Of a DNA stretch of 64,000 nucleotides, positions 1 through 11,156 are shown in pieces. Source of the stretch: Triglochin maritima (taxonomy: Eukaryota; Streptophyta; Magnoliopsida; Alismatales; Juncaginaceae); assembly GCA_963682175.1 (NCBI GenBank), contig OY821786.1, forward strand, positions 27,426,501 to 27,490,500, read 5' to 3'. The notes under the pieces were generated by a model. It was not told where the DNA came from and made no database searches. It worked only from the letters and a program-made list of their open reading frames with translations. The position numbers were made by a program, and so were the translations under genes. Numbering within the stretch: position 1 is the first letter of the stretch; every line of letters starts with the position of its first letter.

Positions 1-2
1 CT

Positions 3-642
3 GTGGTTTTTGAGGATCGAGAGGATGTGAGGTGGGAGGAATTCCTTGCGGAGTTCAACCAGCAATACTTCCCACAGCATGTTTGCGATCGGAAGAGGGA
101 GGAGTTTCTGGCCCTGGAGCAGAGAGAGGTGACTCTGACAGTCTACATCAGCAGGTTCCATGCTTTGCAACGTTATTGCCCAAAGATATATGTGACTCAG
201 GAGCAGAGGGCTCAGAAGTTTGTGCGGGGCCTGAGGCCGCAATTCAGGGCTCGTGTCACCACAAGTATGTCATAGACTTTAGCTGATGTTGTGAAGTTTG
301 AGACCATCATCGACCAGGATAATGAGGAGATCATTCAGGAGGCCAGGAAGTCGCAGGTGAAGGCTGAAATACGTCTAGGAGGTCAGTTCCCAAGGAATCC
401 GAGCAATAGGTCGTGGAGAGACGGAGGTGGAGCACAACAGTCGGGGCAGTGCAGGCAATGTGGAGGAGTTCATCCCGGGTGGGGGTGCGGCCCCCGTCCA
501 GGTGCATGTCATGGTTGTGGCCACCTGGGCCACTTCATTCGTTTCTGCCCTAGTAGGCCAGGTAGGCAGGCCTATTGGACGATCGGGACCATCTACGTCT
601 GGTGGAGGTGGGTCGAGTAGATCAGTAGCACCACCCGAGTAG
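3..642 (+). pseudogene. gag: gypsy gag fragment with zinc knuckle
   Basis: Retrotransposon capsid protein. The first 90 residues match the retrotrans_gag family (WEEFLAEFNQQYFP, then FLALEQREVTLTVYISRF). A TAG at 273-275 breaks the frame, which then continues in phase through an EARKSQ-type linker to a CCHC-like knuckle around 500-545 (CRQCGGVHPGWGC and CHGCGHLGHFIRFC). After the knuckle the frame shifts by one; the other frame reads a Gly/Ser linker to a stop near 642. The N-terminus is cut by the window edge. Known role: Gag forms the particle in which reverse transcription occurs. This copy is dead. Confidence 0.88.
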
Positions 643-645
643 GGG

Positions 646-1130
646 AAGAGAGCCAGACGTGTCTTTACTATCAAGGTAGAGGAGGCTAGAGAGGCCAACA
701 CTGTAGTGGAAGGTATGCTTTATGTTGATAATTTTGTGGCTAGAGTGTTGTTTGATTGTAGGTTCACACATTTGTTCATCTCTGAGACGTTTGCGAGCGT
801 GTTGGCTATACCCCTGCGATGTTGACTGCCAGTTTGGAAGTCAGTACACCCCTGGGTCTGGTGGGCACTATGGGGAGCTTTCTCCCTAGCGCCACGATTG
901 TTTCGGGAGACCAGGAGTTTCCGACCGACCTGGTCTTGCTACCGATGGTAGACTTTGATGTCATACTTGGGGTGGATTGGTTGTCCCAGTACGATGTTCG
1001 AGTCTTATGTCGTAAGAAGAAGATTGTGATTCCGAGGAAGGGTCTGCCTGATGTGCTAATCAGGGGGACGCAGGACAAAGGAGGACGTATTATAGTATAT
1101 GTAGTTCAGGTGTAGAAGTTGTTGCACTAG
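646..1130 (+). pseudogene. pro: gypsy aspartic protease region
   Basis: Retroviral-type aspartic protease (RVP_2 style) that would cleave the polyprotein. The active-site stretch reads VLFDCRFTHLFIS, where the family has D-S-G-A, so the catalytic D-S/T-G motif is destroyed. A frame change near 815 moves reading to the frame beginning at 819, which carries the conserved C-terminal part (DLVLLPMVDFDVILGVDWL). This frame stops at 1113-1115. The region lies between the gag knuckle and RT, as expected. Loss of the Gly in the motif means no activity even if translated. Confidence 0.85.
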
Positions 1131-1149
1131 GGTTGCAGAGCATTCGTAG

Positions 1150-2585
1150 CCATCTTAGTAGTTCCAATTTCCGAGTCTAGGAAATTGGAGGACATCGAGA
1201 TAGTCTGGGATTTTGGAGATGTCTTTTCGGATGACGTAGCTGGTCTGCCGCCTCACAGGGAGAAAGAGTTCGGCATTGATCTGGTAGCTGGGACTACATT
1301 GCGGTCGAAGGCGCCGTACAGGATAACACCTGCTGAGTTAACTGAATTGAAGAAGTAGTTGCAAGATCTGATAAATACTGGGTTTATCCAACCTAGCGTC
1401 TCGCCTTGGGCAGCGTCGGTACTCTTCGTGAAAAAGAAGGATGGATCGCTGCGGATGTGTATTGATTACAAGATGCTGAATAAGGTTAACGTTAGGAATC
1501 AGTATCCGTTACCCAGGATAGAGGACCTTTTTGACCAGTTGTAGTCAGCAAAGGTATTCTCGAATATTGATATGCGATCCGGTTATCTTCAGTTTAGTAT
1601 CCGAGAGACAGATATCCGGAAGACAACATTCAGTACGAGGTACAGACATTACGAGTTTCTGATAATGACATTCAGATTGACGAACGTGCCTGCATCTTTC
1701 ATGGATCTGATGAACATGACGTTTAGTCAGTACCTCGACCGTTTCGTTATTGTCTTCGTAGACGACATCTTAGTCTACTCGCCAGACTTAGAGCAGCACA
1801 GAGAGCATTTGAGGATTGTACTTGGCATCTTGAGAGATCAGCAGTTGTATGCCAAATACTCGAAGTATGAGTTCTGGTTGGATCGAGTAGCTTTTCAAGG
1901 ACATATTGTATCTGGAGACGAGATATCAGTAGATCCGGCGAAGGTCCAGGTAGTGACACAGTGGAGAGCGCCGACGAGTGTTACAGAAATTATGAGCTTT
2001 GCGGGACTGGTGGGTTATTAATGTCGTTTCATCAAAGACTTCTCGACACTTGCTTCTCCTTTGACAGCTTTCACGCAAAATGACGTCAAGTTTGTCTGGT
2101 CCCAGAAGTACAAGGACAATTTTGAAGAACTGAAGAGTCGGTTGACGACTGCTCCAATTCTGACTCTTCCCAGTGGCAGCGGCAGATTCGTGATTTACAG
2201 TGACGCTTCAGGCATTGGTCTGGGTTGTGTGCTTATGCAGCACGGGAAGGTAGTTGCGTACGCTTCAAGGCAATTGAAGGCACACGAGAAGAATTACCTG
2301 ACTCATGATTTGGAGTTAGCAGCAGTGGTTTACGCGTTGAAGACTTGGAGACATTATCTGTATGGGGAGCAGTTTGAGGTCTTCACAGATCATCAGAGTC
2401 TGAAGTATTTTGTCTCTTAGAATGAGCTGAACATGAGGCAGCGAAGATTGCTCTAGTTCATTAATGACTATGACATTACCATTTCCTATCGTTCGGTGAA
2501 GGCAAATTCTGTTGCAGATGCTTTGAGTAGGAAGGTTGGAGATCTCGGTAGCGGGCCTGTGCACCTAGGAGTAGAGGTTTTGGCT
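1150..2585 (+). pseudogene. pol: gypsy reverse transcriptase and RNase H
   Basis: RNA-dependent DNA polymerase with RNase H, the enzyme that copies the element RNA into DNA. One frame (that of 1359) carries nearly the whole domain: PYRITPAELTELKK, then [20 protein letters not shown] at about 1380, the catalytic FVDDILVYS at about 1756-1782, and RNase H with [10 protein letters not shown] at about 2205 and [10 protein letters not shown] at about 2380. In-frame stops at about 1356 (TAG in place of a Gln codon), 1542, 2019 and 2418 interrupt it. Many stops are single transitions from CAG or CGA codons, consistent with methylation-driven decay. The F(V)DD aspartates are still present. RNase H continues to about 2585, where the frame changes. 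Confidence 0.92.
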
Positions 2586-2587
2586 GA

Positions 2588-3889
2588 GTGGAAGTCTTTC
2601 ACATGTGGATCACAGGGGCAGTGATTGAAGGTCTGAGAGTAGAGCCTCACTTAGTTTTGAGTATTGTTCAGGCTCAGGTTTCTGATGATGAGTTGTCAGG
2701 GTTGTTGTTGTTAGCTGCTATAGATGGATCTGACTTTAGAGTTGGAGTTTATGGAGGTCTGAGATTCAGAGATCAAATCTGGGTGCCGAAGGGAAGCGAG
2801 TTGAGGAAGGAAATCATGGAGGAGGCACACAGATCACGTTACTCTATACACTCGGGTAGCACAAAGACGTATAAGGATCTTCAACAAAATTTCTGGTGGA
2901 AGGGGATGAAGCTAGATGTTGCAGAGTTTGTGAATAGGTACATGGTCTGTCAGCAAGTGAAGATCGAGCACCAGAGACCCGCTGAGCCAATGCAGAGGAT
3001 CGAGCTTCCAGAGTGGAAGTGGGAGCATGTGAGTATGGATTTCGTGACTGGGCTGCCGAGGACGAGGAGATTCCATGATGAGATTTGGGTTATAGTCGAT
3101 CGACTGACCAAGTCACCGCACTTCTTAGCGATCAGGACCACGTTACCTCTGGAGGGTCTAGCTAGATTGTATGTTGAGGAGATTGTCCGACTGCACGGAG
3201 TACCAGTGAGCATCATCTCTAATCGAGACCCGAGGTTCACATCCAGATTTTGGGGAAGTCTGCAACAAGCTTTGGGGACACGTCTGAAGTTCAGTACCAC
3301 GTTTCATCCACAGACAGATGGTTGGTCTGAGAGGACGATCCAAACCTTGGAGGATATGCTGAGAGCATGCTTACTGGATTGGGCAGGGCACTGGGATGAG
3401 CATTTGCCACTGATAGAGTTCGCCTACAACAAGAGCTACCATGCTAGTATTGGGATGGCACCGTACGAGGCATTGTACAAGAGGCCTCCTTGTAGATCAC
3501 CAGTTTGCTGGAGTGATGTAGGCCAGAGGCAGTTGGTTGGGCCTGAGTTAGTGCAGTTATACGCTGACAAAGTTGATGTAATCAGAAAGAGACTTGCAGC
3601 AGCTCAGAGTAGGCAGAAGAGTTACGCTGATAAGCGTGTACGGTACTTGAATTTTGAGGTTGGCGACCATGTGTTTCTGAAGACCTCCCCATCCCGGGGA
3701 GTAATGAGGTTTCACGAGGTATGTCAGACCATTCAAGATCCTAGACAGAGTTGGAGAGGTTGCCTACAGAATTTCACTACCGTCGTAGTTTTCAGGTCTT
3801 CACAACGTCTTCCACGTATCGATGCTGAGGAAGTACGTAGCAAATCCTTTTCACGTGATTCAGTTAGAGGTTCCAGAGATCCAGCATAA
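2588..3889 (+). pseudogene. int: gypsy integrase
   Basis: Integrase catalyses insertion of the cDNA into chromosomes. The 433-residue frame contains the zinc-binding segment (HSGSTKTYKDLQQNFWW, with CQQVK), although the expected second Cys pair is only partly kept because the first Cys reads as Tyr-Met-Val-Cys. The core has D in MDFVTGLPR (about 3040), D in SIISNRDPRF (about 3220; family SDRD) and E in HPQTDGWSERTIQTLEDML (about 3310-3360). The GPY/F-type module follows, with a frame change near 3710 so the last 60 residues are out of frame. The start at 2588 is only where the frame opens, not a biological start. Confidence 0.9.
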
Positions 3890-4068
3890 TTTGTCTTTAT
3901 AAGAGAGACCGATGAAGATTGTGGATCGAATGAAGCACCAGCTCAAGAGGAAGACTATTCCGATGGTGAAGGTCAGGTGGCAGCATCACAATGAGTGAGA
4001 AGCCACTTGGGAGATCGAGGAGGAAGTCCGAAGGAAGTATTTGGAGCTATTTGGTAAGTTCTGGTTTT
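3890..4068 (+). pseudogene. gypsy chromodomain remnant
   Basis: Short C-terminal chromodomain of a chromovirus integrase. In one frame the segment from about 3960 reads a chromodomain-like VKVRWQHHNE, a TGA stop, then EATWEIEEEVRRKYLELFG. Known role in chromoviruses: targeting integration to particular chromatin marks. It lies directly downstream of the integrase GPY/F region and ahead of the polypurine tract. The stop and the upstream frameshift make it non-functional. Confidence 0.8.
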
Positions 4069-4508
4069 AATTTCGAGGATGAAATTTCTTTAAGGATGGT
4101 GGATTGTGATATCGTAACCCTTGTTTAGGGTTTAATTGTGTTTAGGAGGCTAGTGGAAGTTTGGGGAAGGTTTTGAGGAATGCTGAGGTGATGGTTGGTG
4201 ATTGATGGAGGGTTGTTGGAGGGGTATTTAAAGGTATTTTTGTCTCACACACTCTCTCACTCGTCACTCTCCCTCTCACTCTCTAATGTTCTCTCTCTCT
4301 AATTCTCTGAAGCTCTGGCGAGCGATGAGCAAGGAGTTATGGTCGTGGTTGCCGGAGGAGTGGTGATCGTTATGCGGGTGGAGTTCGTCGGAGATAAGGC
4401 TTTTCGTGCGGAGGCGTTGACTGAGATCTTCAAAGGTTTCTTCAAGCCTTTAGGTATGTCAAGCCTTTCTTTTATGCTCACCTAAGATTACGTGAGTGTT
4501 GGAGTAGT

Positions 4509-5280
4509 CGACGGTAGGCCGAAAGGCTCGTTAGACATTTTGTTTAGCAGATTTCTGCTACTTTCGGTCCACCGGGTAGAGATACGGTCGACCGCTGATA
4601 GTGTAATTGCGGGTTTTAGCCTTGCACCGGTCAAACGATGTCTTTGGGCGGTCGACCGATTGTGTGTTTGAGACAAGCCCTGGTGTATTTTGGTCGACCG
4701 GCCCCCCTTTGCCGTTCAACCTAATGCACTGTGGTAAGCCCGTTGGGGGTGTAGACCATCTAAACCGTCGACTGCTCTTTTAATCTGTTTGACCGATTCT
4801 ACCAGTAGCTAAGTCGGTTGGGCTGTATACCATCCAAATGGACGACCGCCTATATGATTTGTTCGACCGATAGCTTAAGTTAACTTAAGGTTGGTTCAAC
4901 CGGTGTGTGTCTTGGTCGACCGGTCGTGAACCTTGAGGAAACGTGAAGTCCCTGTTATTTTCGGTCGACCGTGTCCCCTTTGTCGTTCGACCGTTGGGAC
5001 GTTTATTATTATTAATGCTGGGGTGTAGACCTTCTAAACGGTCGACCGCCTGTGACATTTGTTCGACCGTTTGGTCATTTTGTTCGTTATTTGTGGTCTT
5101 GGTTCGGCCAGTCGTGGAGAGGGTTGAACTCTTGTGCGTTCTTGGAGGGAACCGATCGACCGACAGGTGTGTTTGGTCGACCGTTTTGGCCCAGTTCTGT
5201 GTTTGTGATGTTTGTTTGATCGACTGAAGGGCGATTGGTTTTCTGATCTCCTTGAGGGAAACAATACGAATTGGTCAACC
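4509..5280. promoter_or_regulatory. Paired GGTCGACC palindrome array (gypsy LTR)
   Basis: About eight pairs of CGGTCGACCG-like palindromes, most pairs 20-22 bp start to start. Examples are GGTCCACCG 4566 with GGTCGACCG 4586, and the pairs near 4625, 4960, 5040 and 5153. The pairs are separated by 40-100 bp of unrelated sequence. The second member is often GTTCGACCG. A CTTAAGTTAACTTAAG palindrome at about 4874-4889 lies between two pairs. It sits downstream of the TATA-like box, in the transcribed part of the LTR. The function is unknown; dimeric protein binding is inferred. Confidence 0.75.
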
Positions 5281-5321
5281 CGATAGCGATGTGTTGTCTC
5301 TTTCGAGCATGTGTGTTTGTT

Positions 5322-5458
5322 GAGACCGTGGCTCCAGTATAAGATGCAAAACCAAAGCTCCGGTAACATTGAGGCGAGACCGTGGCTCCAATATAAGATG
5401 CAAAACCGTGACCCCTGTAACATTGAGGCAAACTATGGCTCCAGTGACAGAGGCAATG
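5322..5458. repeat. 54-bp tandem repeat, 2.5 units
   Basis: Two 54-bp units (5322-5375 and 5376-5429), each beginning GAGACCGTGGCTCCA and ending TAACATTGAGGC, with a third partial unit to about 5458. They lie in the 3' part of the gypsy LTR. Related LTRs in the window have their own tandem duplications at the same place. Confidence 0.85.
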
Positions 5459-5860
5459 TGTTGGTTTTCAGATGTTATGCATGCGCCATATTTCATTCTG
5501 TTATGTTATTCATATATGTGTTAGCGGTTTGGCATACGAGGTTTCCTTTTGGAAACTTAGGCATTGTCGCATATTCGTGTTTCAGGCAGTGATCGGCAGT
5601 AGGGGTGGTGACTGCGAGGAGAGCTTTAGGGACCAAATCCCGCTTTCTCCATTTTTGGAGGTTGTTGTGATTACAATTGTATATTTTATCTTATAGTCTT
5701 TTGATGTAATCACCTTTTGTAAAACTCAGATCTATATATATTCGAGATATATGATGGTGCACCTTGTGTTGTGTTTCATAATGTCCTCGGGTTTCGTTTG
5801 ATTCAGTTGATTTTCTCTGTTGAAAAGTTTTAAAATTTGCATTGTTTTGAGGACACTACA

Positions 5861-6420
5861 GACTCCATGAAGATTCTCAAAATCGACGTGTTAATGCGAT
5901 ATTAGAACTTAAGATGTGCACTAGAAGTACATATGGAAAGGTCCTAACCACAAGTTATTGACCAATAGCGGCACAATATGGATGTCCAACGAATAGGTCA
6001 TCATCCCTTAACAAATGGACTTGATGCTCGTGTTATGAGAATCAGAATGTATTGACCAATAGCCACACGACTCAGGTATCCAACAAATAGGTCCTCGTCT
6101 TATAATGAATATACTTCATGCTCGTTGGTGAAACGATTCTAGAGCTCGATTAGCATAGGTGACCTCACGAAGAATCACAACATCGTCGCGTAATTCATGC
6201 TCCTTACAATATTACTCCGGTCAAAGGATACTACAACCGAATTAGCATACGTAAGCCCACTAAGAATTCCAAAATCGACATGCTTATGCAATGTGTAAAC
6301 TAAAGGTGTAAACAAGAACTATATAAGAAATATTAAGAACCACAAGATATTGAACAATAGACGCACGGTCAAAATTTTCAGCCAATAGGTCCTTCTCCGT
6401 TCACGAATGGACTCCATGTC
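5861..6420. repeat. Degenerate tandem-like repeats, no gene
   Basis: A diverged block recurs three times: TTGACCAATAGC...CAACGAATAGGTC starts near 5957 and 6051, and again as TTGAACAATAGACGCAC near 6350. The words GGACTTGATGCTCGT and CTCCATGTCGTGG recur after it. The spacing is irregular (about 94 then 299 bp), so this is an eroded repeat array or an old non-coding element. No coding frame or element ends were found. Confidence 0.5.
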
Positions 6421-7549
6421 GTGGTTAAACAACTCTAAAAGTAGAATAGGATAAGTGACTCAACAAAAAACTAGATTTAAAACATACTAATATAAAAGGA
6501 GGGGGAGCATATATCGATTTACAATGTCTATTATGAGGATATAAAAGTTGTGTTTTTAATTTACAATGCCCTAATATAAAAGTATAGGGTCGTGTTGTTG
6601 CTTTACAAGGTCTGTATGTAAGAGTATTAATCACAAGGTCATTGACTATATGTAGAAGGTTCGTAGCAGTACAAATCAGAAGGTCATCATCATCACACTG
6701 AAAACTGTGTTCACTTATAACCATCTAAAGAAAAATGACGATATCAAAAATTACTCGAAACATAGCGACGAACATAGTACTCAAATGAACCAGCTCAATG
6801 AGAAGAATCCAAATTTATGTTTACATCTCTCAAAAACGTATTGTGGTTCACAAAATATGAGATTGAAATAAAGAATTGAAACGTTGTACTTGTAATTTGA
6901 AACAAATAGATGGCTGAACTGAAAAAGACAAATATAACCAGTTGTAGACAAAGATAAAGTGAAAGGTGTGTTTAAGATTCCAAATAAGGTCATTAAATTA
7001 TTTATAGACCAATTGTAGTATAAAACCAAGACTTTTTCGATTTAATCGAGAATTAGACACTTTACCCAGTTGAAATGATTAACCAGTTCCTTTTCTTTTT
7101 ATTACCATCAACAAGAAACAAAGATTAACTACATTTGAAACACGTGATAAGTCATTTAAAGGGATGGGTGATCAAAGATTTTTATTTATAATACATTAAC
7201 ACGTAATAACTCGTATTAAGTAGAAAGTCGGGGCGGCAAAGGTGGTCAAGAGATACAATACATCAACACATATTTAATACAAACTAGCATATCAATCTCA
7301 GATAAATAATATTTTAGTTTATTATTGATAGATTTTAAAAAATAGATTGTAATTGTTATCTACAAGAGGAGGGAGGTCTAGAAAACTAGAGTCGCATCAT
7401 ATGACCTCAAGATCCTTTAGGATTTAGGGTTTGGTGTGAAGAACAAAGGGAAAGGGAGAGGGAGAGGGAGATGGAGTTGGAGAGAAGGATCACAAGTTGC
7501 GGTTGAAAACTTAAAATTTCCACGATTACAACCATATAGAATATTTTAT
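6421..7549. other. AT-rich stretch without a recognised gene
   Basis: The short open frames here are hydrophobic and have no family motif. Near 7425-7500 there is a purine-rich GGGAAAGGGAGAGG run after a TTTAGGGTTTGG word; this could be an old leader or promoter, but nothing downstream supports a gene. The right edge is the target duplication of the Mutator-like element at 7550. Confidence 0.4.
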
Positions 7550-9049
7550 GGGATATTCACACCGGTGTACTCGGAAAACATCGAAATTACGGAAATGCAC
7601 CCTAAAGTTTGGATTTATAGTGGTGCACTCGAAAAACTTATGAAATTACGATGGTCCACCCGTAACTGACGTTGCTACCCTTCGTCCAATTTAAGTTCGA
7701 CAAACGTTTGATTACACCTTTTAATGAAACCCGGCCCGTTTAATTATCCCAAATCCAATTCCATTCATCTCCGACTTCCATCACCCCAAATCCCAACCTC
7801 CCACTTACATCGCTCCCGAATCCCCCATCCACCTCCCACTCAAAAATTGGACGTGTACCTATAAAAAATTGAGCCAAATTGCAGACAATTTTCAACCAAA
7901 AGAAACTTACGAATTTAGCCCAAATTGTAGTCAAGAATGAGTAGTAAAATTTAAGAAAAATTCAGAGATAATGTAGGTCAAAGTGCAGTCAAGATTGAGC
8001 CATAATATGTATCCAAGATTGAGCCAAATTGCAGTCAATCTTCAACCAAAAACAACTTAAGATATTAGCGCAAATGGCAGCCAAGAATGAATAGTAAAAT
8101 TCAAGGACAATTCAGTGATAATGCAGCCAAGAATGAGTAGTAAAATTCAAGGACAATTCAGTGATAATGCAGCCAAGAATGAGTAGTAAAATTCTAGAAA
8201 AAATCAGAGATAATGCACGTCAAAGTGCAACCAAGAATGAGCCCTAAAATGCATCGAAGACTGAGCCAAATTGCGGTCAATCTTTAACCAAAAACAACTC
8301 AAGAATTTAGCCCAAATTGCAGCCAAGAATGAGTAGTAAATTCAAGAACAATCCAGTGATAATGCAGGTTGAAATATGATAGTACAAGTTTATTTGATAG
8401 GTATACGTTCAATTTTCACATAACCATGATTACGTCGCTAATTTCTAAACTTTTAATCGGTACGGAAGTATAAAAAAACCCAATGAAAAATAACGGTCCG
8501 TTATTGAATATGTAAATGGAGGCACACGATTATGGGACCCACTATTACAGATAGGTATGAGGCCAATTACAAGTTTATTTGATAGGTACATGTCCACTTT
8601 TCGCAGAACATGAGTACGTTGCCAATTTCTAAACCTTTGATTGACACAAAAGCACAAAACCCAATCCCAAACATGAACCATTGCAATAATTATTGGACAT
8701 GTGGGAGGTGGAATTGGGAGATGGATGGAAGTGAGAGGTTGGGGTTTGGGGCGATGTAAGTGAGAGGTGGATAGGGGGTTTCAGAGCGATGGAAGTGGGA
8801 TGTTGGGGTTTGGGGTGATGGAAGTGGGAGGTGGATGAAATTGGATTTGGGGTAATTAAACGGGTCAGGTTTAATTAAAGGATGTAATCAAACTTCCGTC
8901 AAACTTAAATGTGACGGAGGCTAACAACGTCAGTTACGGGTGCACCATTGTAATTTCATATGTTTTTCGAGTGCACCACTGTAAATTCAAACTTTTGGGT
9001 GTATTTCTATAATTTCGATGTTTTTTGAATGCACCACTGTAAATATCCC
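7550..9049. mobile_element. Non-autonomous Mutator-like element with long TIRs
   Basis: The element starts GGGATATTCACA and ends with the inverse TAAATATCCC. It is flanked by a perfect 9-bp direct repeat, ATATTTTAT, at 7541-7549 and 9050-9058; 9-bp duplications are the Mutator hallmark. The inverted termini extend roughly 300-350 bp inward with moderate divergence: GTGCACTCGAAAAAC on the left matches the inverse of GTTTTTCGAGTGCACC on the right, and the CCCAAATCCAATTTC and CACCTCCCACTT words also pair. There is no transposase. The interior (7850-8670) is made of tandem repeats. Total 1500 bp. Confidence 0.88.
7850..8380. repeat. Tandem repeats inside the Mutator-like element
   Basis: Alternating words TTGAGCCAAATTGCAGTCAA, CAACCAAAAACAACTTAAG and GCAGCCAAGAATGAGTAG recur many times in diverged order, with a local unit of about 55-60 bp repeated nearly exactly around 8085-8205. 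A second repeat, GTTTATTTGATAGGTA followed by CATAACCATGATTACG, occurs near 8388 and 8571. No coding potential. Confidence 0.7.
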
Positions 9050-9058
9050 ATATTTTAT

Positions 9059-9342
9059 TAAGCTCGATTTGATTTGATACATGAGAGAGCAGTAATCAGA
9101 CATGCCCGATTCACATTTCTAAGCCGATAGAACCATATACAAATTTCTACCAACTCAACCTCATTATTATAGTCTCTTAAATTGGGCTCGTGATCGTGCT
9201 TGGATGTTAATGGGTTCAAACCAATGATTCAAGTCTGCATGAGCCCGACACGATTTCCCTTATTGGATCTATTTCATCATGGCTTGGACTTGGTATGTGA
9301 GACTCTTAATTATGATCTCGATTCGAGTCCTGATATCCCACA
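9059..9342 (-). repeat. Probable 3' LTR remnant of the minus-strand copia element
   Basis: On the minus strand the copia RNase H frame is followed by a purine tract (AAGGGGAG) and then TGTGGGATATCAGGAC, a plausible LTR start at 9342. The sequence down to about 9059 carries no gene. The far end was not found, so the extent is approximate. Confidence 0.45.
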
Positions 9343-9352
9343 CTCCCCTTCA

Positions 9353-10180
9353 AACTTGGCCGAGGGACAAGGCTGAGTTTGCCTTTGATGGACATAATAA
9401 GTCACTCGGATGTGATTTCGTGAGAATCCAAGTGCAAATTGATCCTTAGAAGGAACATATCAAGTCAACAAAGATCCAGGTTCAACCTTTCCGCGCATAA
9501 AATGGTAGTCCAACTCCACATACTTTGTCCTACCATGAAACACATGATTAATTGACAAGTTTAATGCACTAATGTTATCACAAAAGAGAGTAGGTGCATG
9601 TTTTAGTTTCACTCTCAATTCCTTGACTATGAAAGTGAGCCATGGCCCTATATTTAGGCTCTGTGCTTGACCGGGGTACTATCGTTTGCTTCTTGGATTT
9701 CCAAAATATGCAGTTTGCCTTTATGAATGTGCAAAAATCACAAGATCATCTTCATGTGACTTCTCATGCAACAAACTCAATCGAAGTAAAAAAATGCATA
9801 TAGAAGTTATTAGAGTGGATCATGGAGAGGTTTATAGTACCATGAATGTATCTAAGCATAAGTTATACAAGTTGGAAATGATAATTAGTGGGTAAGTGCA
9901 TGTGTTGGCAGAGATAAGTAACAGAGAAATTGTGGTCAGCTCTTGTGAGTGTTAAATATTGTAAATAGCCAATAATATGCCTAAACAAAGTAAGATCATT
10001 AAAAGGAGAGGAGTCTTGATGTTTAGCAACCTTGCTAGATATTGGTGTGGAGATGTATTTGGCTATTTCCAATTGCATCCTTTTGAGATGTTGGCTGCAT
10101 AGGCTTGTTGGCCGAGAAGCAACCCGTCAATGGATCTAGAGACTTCAATTCCTAGGAAATGATTGAGCGAACAAAGATCC
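9353..10180 (-). pseudogene. pol: Ty1/copia RT C-terminus and RNase H, decayed
   Basis: Minus-strand copia polyprotein remnant. From high to low coordinates: FLGIEVSRSIDGLLLGQQAYAAN (about 10150-10085), KRMQLEIAKYISTPISSK and HIIGYLQYLTLTRADHNFSV (10078-9863), RYIHGTINL, SSKKQTIVPRSSTEPKYRAMA (about 9690-9640), then DNISALNLSINHVFHGRTK and VELDYHFMRGKVEPGSL (about 9570-9480). These are the standard copia RT tail and RNase H. Several stops and frame shifts break it. It continues on the far side of LTR-B at 18136; the reading resumes exactly at the duplicated GATCC, which shows that LTR-B inserted into this gene. Confidence 0.88.
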
Positions 10181-11156
10181 TAATGGCTTTATAGTCTTAA
10201 TCCACTCTTTATTTTGATATGACATTTAACTCTAAGTCTTAATCTAATGATTCAATTCACACTCATATATACACATTATACATCATACTTGTGCATGTTT
10301 TATCTTAATCGGTGTTGAAGACTCAAGGACAATTGCAATCAAGACAAGAAATATAATCAAGCTCAAGAAGACTTATAATTTTATCAATAAATTTATTGAG
10401 TCTTAGAATCATATATAAACTTTGGCGTAATTAAAATCATGATCAAACACTTAGAAAATCCATAGTTTTAGCAAAACCCATTTTGAATGACTAAACCCAT
10501 GTCTAGTCCTCCGAATCAGTAGTCAGTTATTGACTCGTCCAGATGTGGATGACCAAACCTTACTTCAAATGTCCGAATATCTCAACAATAAACTTTGAGC
10601 TTCATTTACCCCGTTTTGGATGGTTGGTTCCTTTCTTAGTCATTTGAACATTTTTCTATATTTTCAAATCTTTTAACCGACTTAATTCGGACTAATGTCG
10701 CTTGCTTTAGTCATCTGATTCCCTGAGTTAATTATTGATTGTTGGAACCTGTCCATTCAGACAACTAGTTCATGTTGGCTTTTTGGTCTTAATTTATGTT
10801 TTGATGATTTAATCAACCTAATCTCAATTATAATAAATGTAAAGTAGCACACATATTGCATAGCATATATATTGCTTTGTGCTAACTTCTATAGGTGATC
10901 AAGACTCAAGGAAGAAAGGAATTCAAGTCAAGACATGTAATCAAGCTTTTGAAGACATGTAATTTTACTTGTAATTGAGTCTTACGAATCTATGTAATCT
11001 TGAGCATACAAGAGTAAACAACCATTCACATAGACACTAGGATCCTTAGAGAAGTCACACACAAAATCTCAGATCATTTGGACTTCAATAGGTCACCCAA
11101 ACTTAGACCAAAAAATACTTAAACCAAACCTGAACTGTCTGAGCAAAATAGGTCGA

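Larger units (their letters stand above)
1..4104 (+). mobile_element. Ty3/gypsy chromovirus internal region, Tekay/Del-like, decayed
   Basis: Internal part of a long terminal repeat retrotransposon whose 5' LTR and gag start lie outside the window. Domain order is gag, CCHC knuckle, aspartic protease, reverse transcriptase, RNase H, integrase and chromodomain, which is the Ty3/gypsy order; the C-terminal chromodomain places it in the chromoviruses. Stops at about 273, 1113, 1356, 1542, 2019 and 2418, plus at least three frame changes, show it cannot make its own proteins. A purine tract just before 4105 leads into the 3' LTR. The Tekay/Del lineage is inferred from the protein style and from the LTR start TGTGATATCGTAACCC; it would need a phylogeny to confirm. 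Confidence 0.93.
4105..5860 (+). repeat. 3' LTR of the gypsy chromovirus
   Basis: The LTR opens TGTGATATCGTAACCC right after the purine tract TTTCTTTAAGGATGGTGGA and closes CACTACA at 5860, giving 1756 bp with TG/CA ends. A TATA-like GGTATTTAAAGG lies near 4226, followed by CT-rich leader and a candidate 5' splice site (TTTAG/GTATG near 4452), the usual layout of Tekay LTRs. It carries a GGTCGACC palindrome array at 4509-5280 and a 54-bp tandem duplication at 5322-5458. LTR-D (15941-17665) has the same layout and a similar 3' end, so the two are related. The target duplication cannot be checked because the 5' LTR is outside the window. Confidence 0.85.

Noticed and set aside
4509..5280. CRISPR-like array
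   Set aside because: Repeats are only 9-12 bp palindromes in pairs, there is no long repeat or equal-length spacer, and the context is a plant retrotransposon.
5034..5431. Overlapping minus-strand open frames with repeated peptide
   Set aside because: The peptide repeats come from the 54-bp tandem repeat and the palindrome array in the gypsy LTR.
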